Part shown: in pieces, positions 5,151 through 5,742 of the stretch
How the letters are laid out: each line of letters opens with the position of its first letter
How positions within the stretch are numbered: the stretch's first letter is position 1
Origin: DATGWF01 sp035299585
GTDB taxonomy: Bacteria > Actinomycetota > Actinomycetes > Actinomycetales > Microbacteriaceae
NCBI GenBank assembly: GCA_035299585.1
Contig: DATGWF010000003.1
Span: 1-5,742, forward strand
Reading direction: 5' to 3'
DNA: 5,742 bases
The notes under the pieces: model-generated
Told to the model about the DNA's origin: nothing
Databases searched by the model: none
Seen by the model: the letters and a program-made list of their open reading frames with translations, nothing else
Position numbers and translations under genes: made by a program

Positions 5151-5742
5151 ATGCAAACTTCAAACAATCCTGAATCGTCGAGTACCACTTCGACGACTTC
5201 CGCACCCGCGGCGCCGGAGACGGGCAACACGCCCATCATGAGCCGCCGCGAAATCAACCTCGTCGTGCTCGGCCTCATGGCGGGCATGTTCCTGTCGGCA
5301 CTCGACCAGACCATCGTCGGCACGTCCATGCGCACGATTGCTGACGACCTCAATGGCCTCTCGTTGCAGGCTTGGGTGACCACCGCCTACCTCATCACGT
5401 CGACCATCATGACGCCGATTTACGGCAAGCTCAGCGACATCTTCGGTCGCCGCCCGCTGTTCATCATCGCGATTTCCATGTTCCTCATCGGCTCACTCCT
5501 CGCGGGCATGGCCGACTCGATGGAAACGCTCGCGATGTTCCGAGCGATTCAAGGCATCGGCGCCGGCGGCCTCATGTCGCTCCCGCTCGCCACGATGGGT
5601 GACATGCTTGCGCCGCGGGAACGCGCCAAATACCAGGGCTTCTTCCTCGCGGTCTTCGGCGTCTCGAGCGTTATCGGCCCGCTGATCGGCGGGGTGTTCG
5701 CGGGTGCCGACGAAATTCTTTGGACCACCGGTTGGCGCTGGG
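5151..5742 (+). CDS. DHA2 (EmrB/QacA) family MFS drug exporter, N-terminal part (cut by right edge)
   Basis: Proton-driven exporter of the 14-helix DHA2 group, in the cytoplasmic membrane; its substrate cannot be told from sequence. Only the first 197 codons are present and the frame is open at the edge. A Ser/Thr-rich cytoplasmic leader (1-29) precedes MSRREINLVVLGLMAGMFLS (helix 1). LDQTIV (51-56) is the DHA2 motif in helix 1. GKLSDIFGRRPL (92-103) is MFS motif A in the loop after helix 2, RAIQGIGAGG (131-140) is motif B with R131, and GVSSVIGPLIGG (170-181) is antiporter motif C. The sequence reaches TTGWRW, just before helix 6. ATG 5151 is chosen for its near-adjacent -10 box; ATG 5238 (M30) would remove the leader and is an alternative. 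It is divergent from the carboxypeptidase gene, with a dyad in the shared gap that might control expression. Confidence 0.92.
   Translation, partial: MQTSNNPESSSTTSTTSAPAAPETGNTPIMSRREINLVVLGLMAGMFLSALDQTIVGTSMRTIADDLNGLSLQAWVTTAYLITSTIMTPIYGKLSDIFGRRPLFIIAISMFLIGSLLAGMADSMETLAMFRAIQGIGAGGLMSLPLATMGDMLAPRERAKYQGFFLAVFGVSSVIGPLIGGVFAGADEILWTTGWRW

Noticed and set aside
1..5742. A new defence, mobile or biosynthetic system
   Set aside because: All complete genes belong to well-known families with intact motifs. There are no direct-repeat arrays, terminal inverted repeats, integrase or transposase genes, or unknown proteins.

Overview
The window is dense, high-GC bacterial DNA with actinobacterial features: GTG starts, TAnnnT -10 boxes with no recognisable -35, and no clear Shine-Dalgarno sequences. 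The gene set and protein sequences (serS, a YegS/DagK-type lipid kinase, pheA, pgm, a VanY-like carboxypeptidase and a DHA2 drug exporter) resemble those of Microbacteriaceae. That placement is inferred from sequence style and was not confirmed by a search. There is no CRISPR array, insertion sequence, tRNA or rRNA.

Layout from left to right. The 5' end of serS (seryl-tRNA synthetase) runs off the left edge on the minus strand. Divergent from it, across a 41-bp gap, is a diacylglycerol-kinase family gene on the plus strand. Its end overlaps, tail to tail, a start-less minus-strand fragment that reads as the last two membrane segments of a DHA2 (EmrB/QacA) exporter. That fragment directly abuts the stop of pheA (prephenate dehydratase, minus). 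Across 34 bp, pgm (phosphoglucomutase, plus) diverges from pheA. The pgm stop codon overlaps the stop of a secreted or membrane-anchored M15B D,D-carboxypeptidase (minus). Across a final 62-bp gap, a DHA2-family exporter starts on the plus strand and runs off the right edge.

The genes are core metabolism (protein synthesis, phenylalanine synthesis, glucose-1-phosphate/glucose-6-phosphate exchange), lipid phosphorylation, peptidoglycan trimming and export. They do not form an operon. Coding strand alternates, each intact gene has its own promoter, and only about 137 bp is non-coding. The most consistent structural signal is promoter design: four of six genes have a TAnnnT box exactly six bases before the chosen start codon and the other two have close variants, which suggests leaderless mRNAs. 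The main oddities are the orphan exporter fragment between the kinase gene and pheA, and an altered phenylalanine-binding motif in the PheA ACT domain. I found no convincing new multi-gene system.
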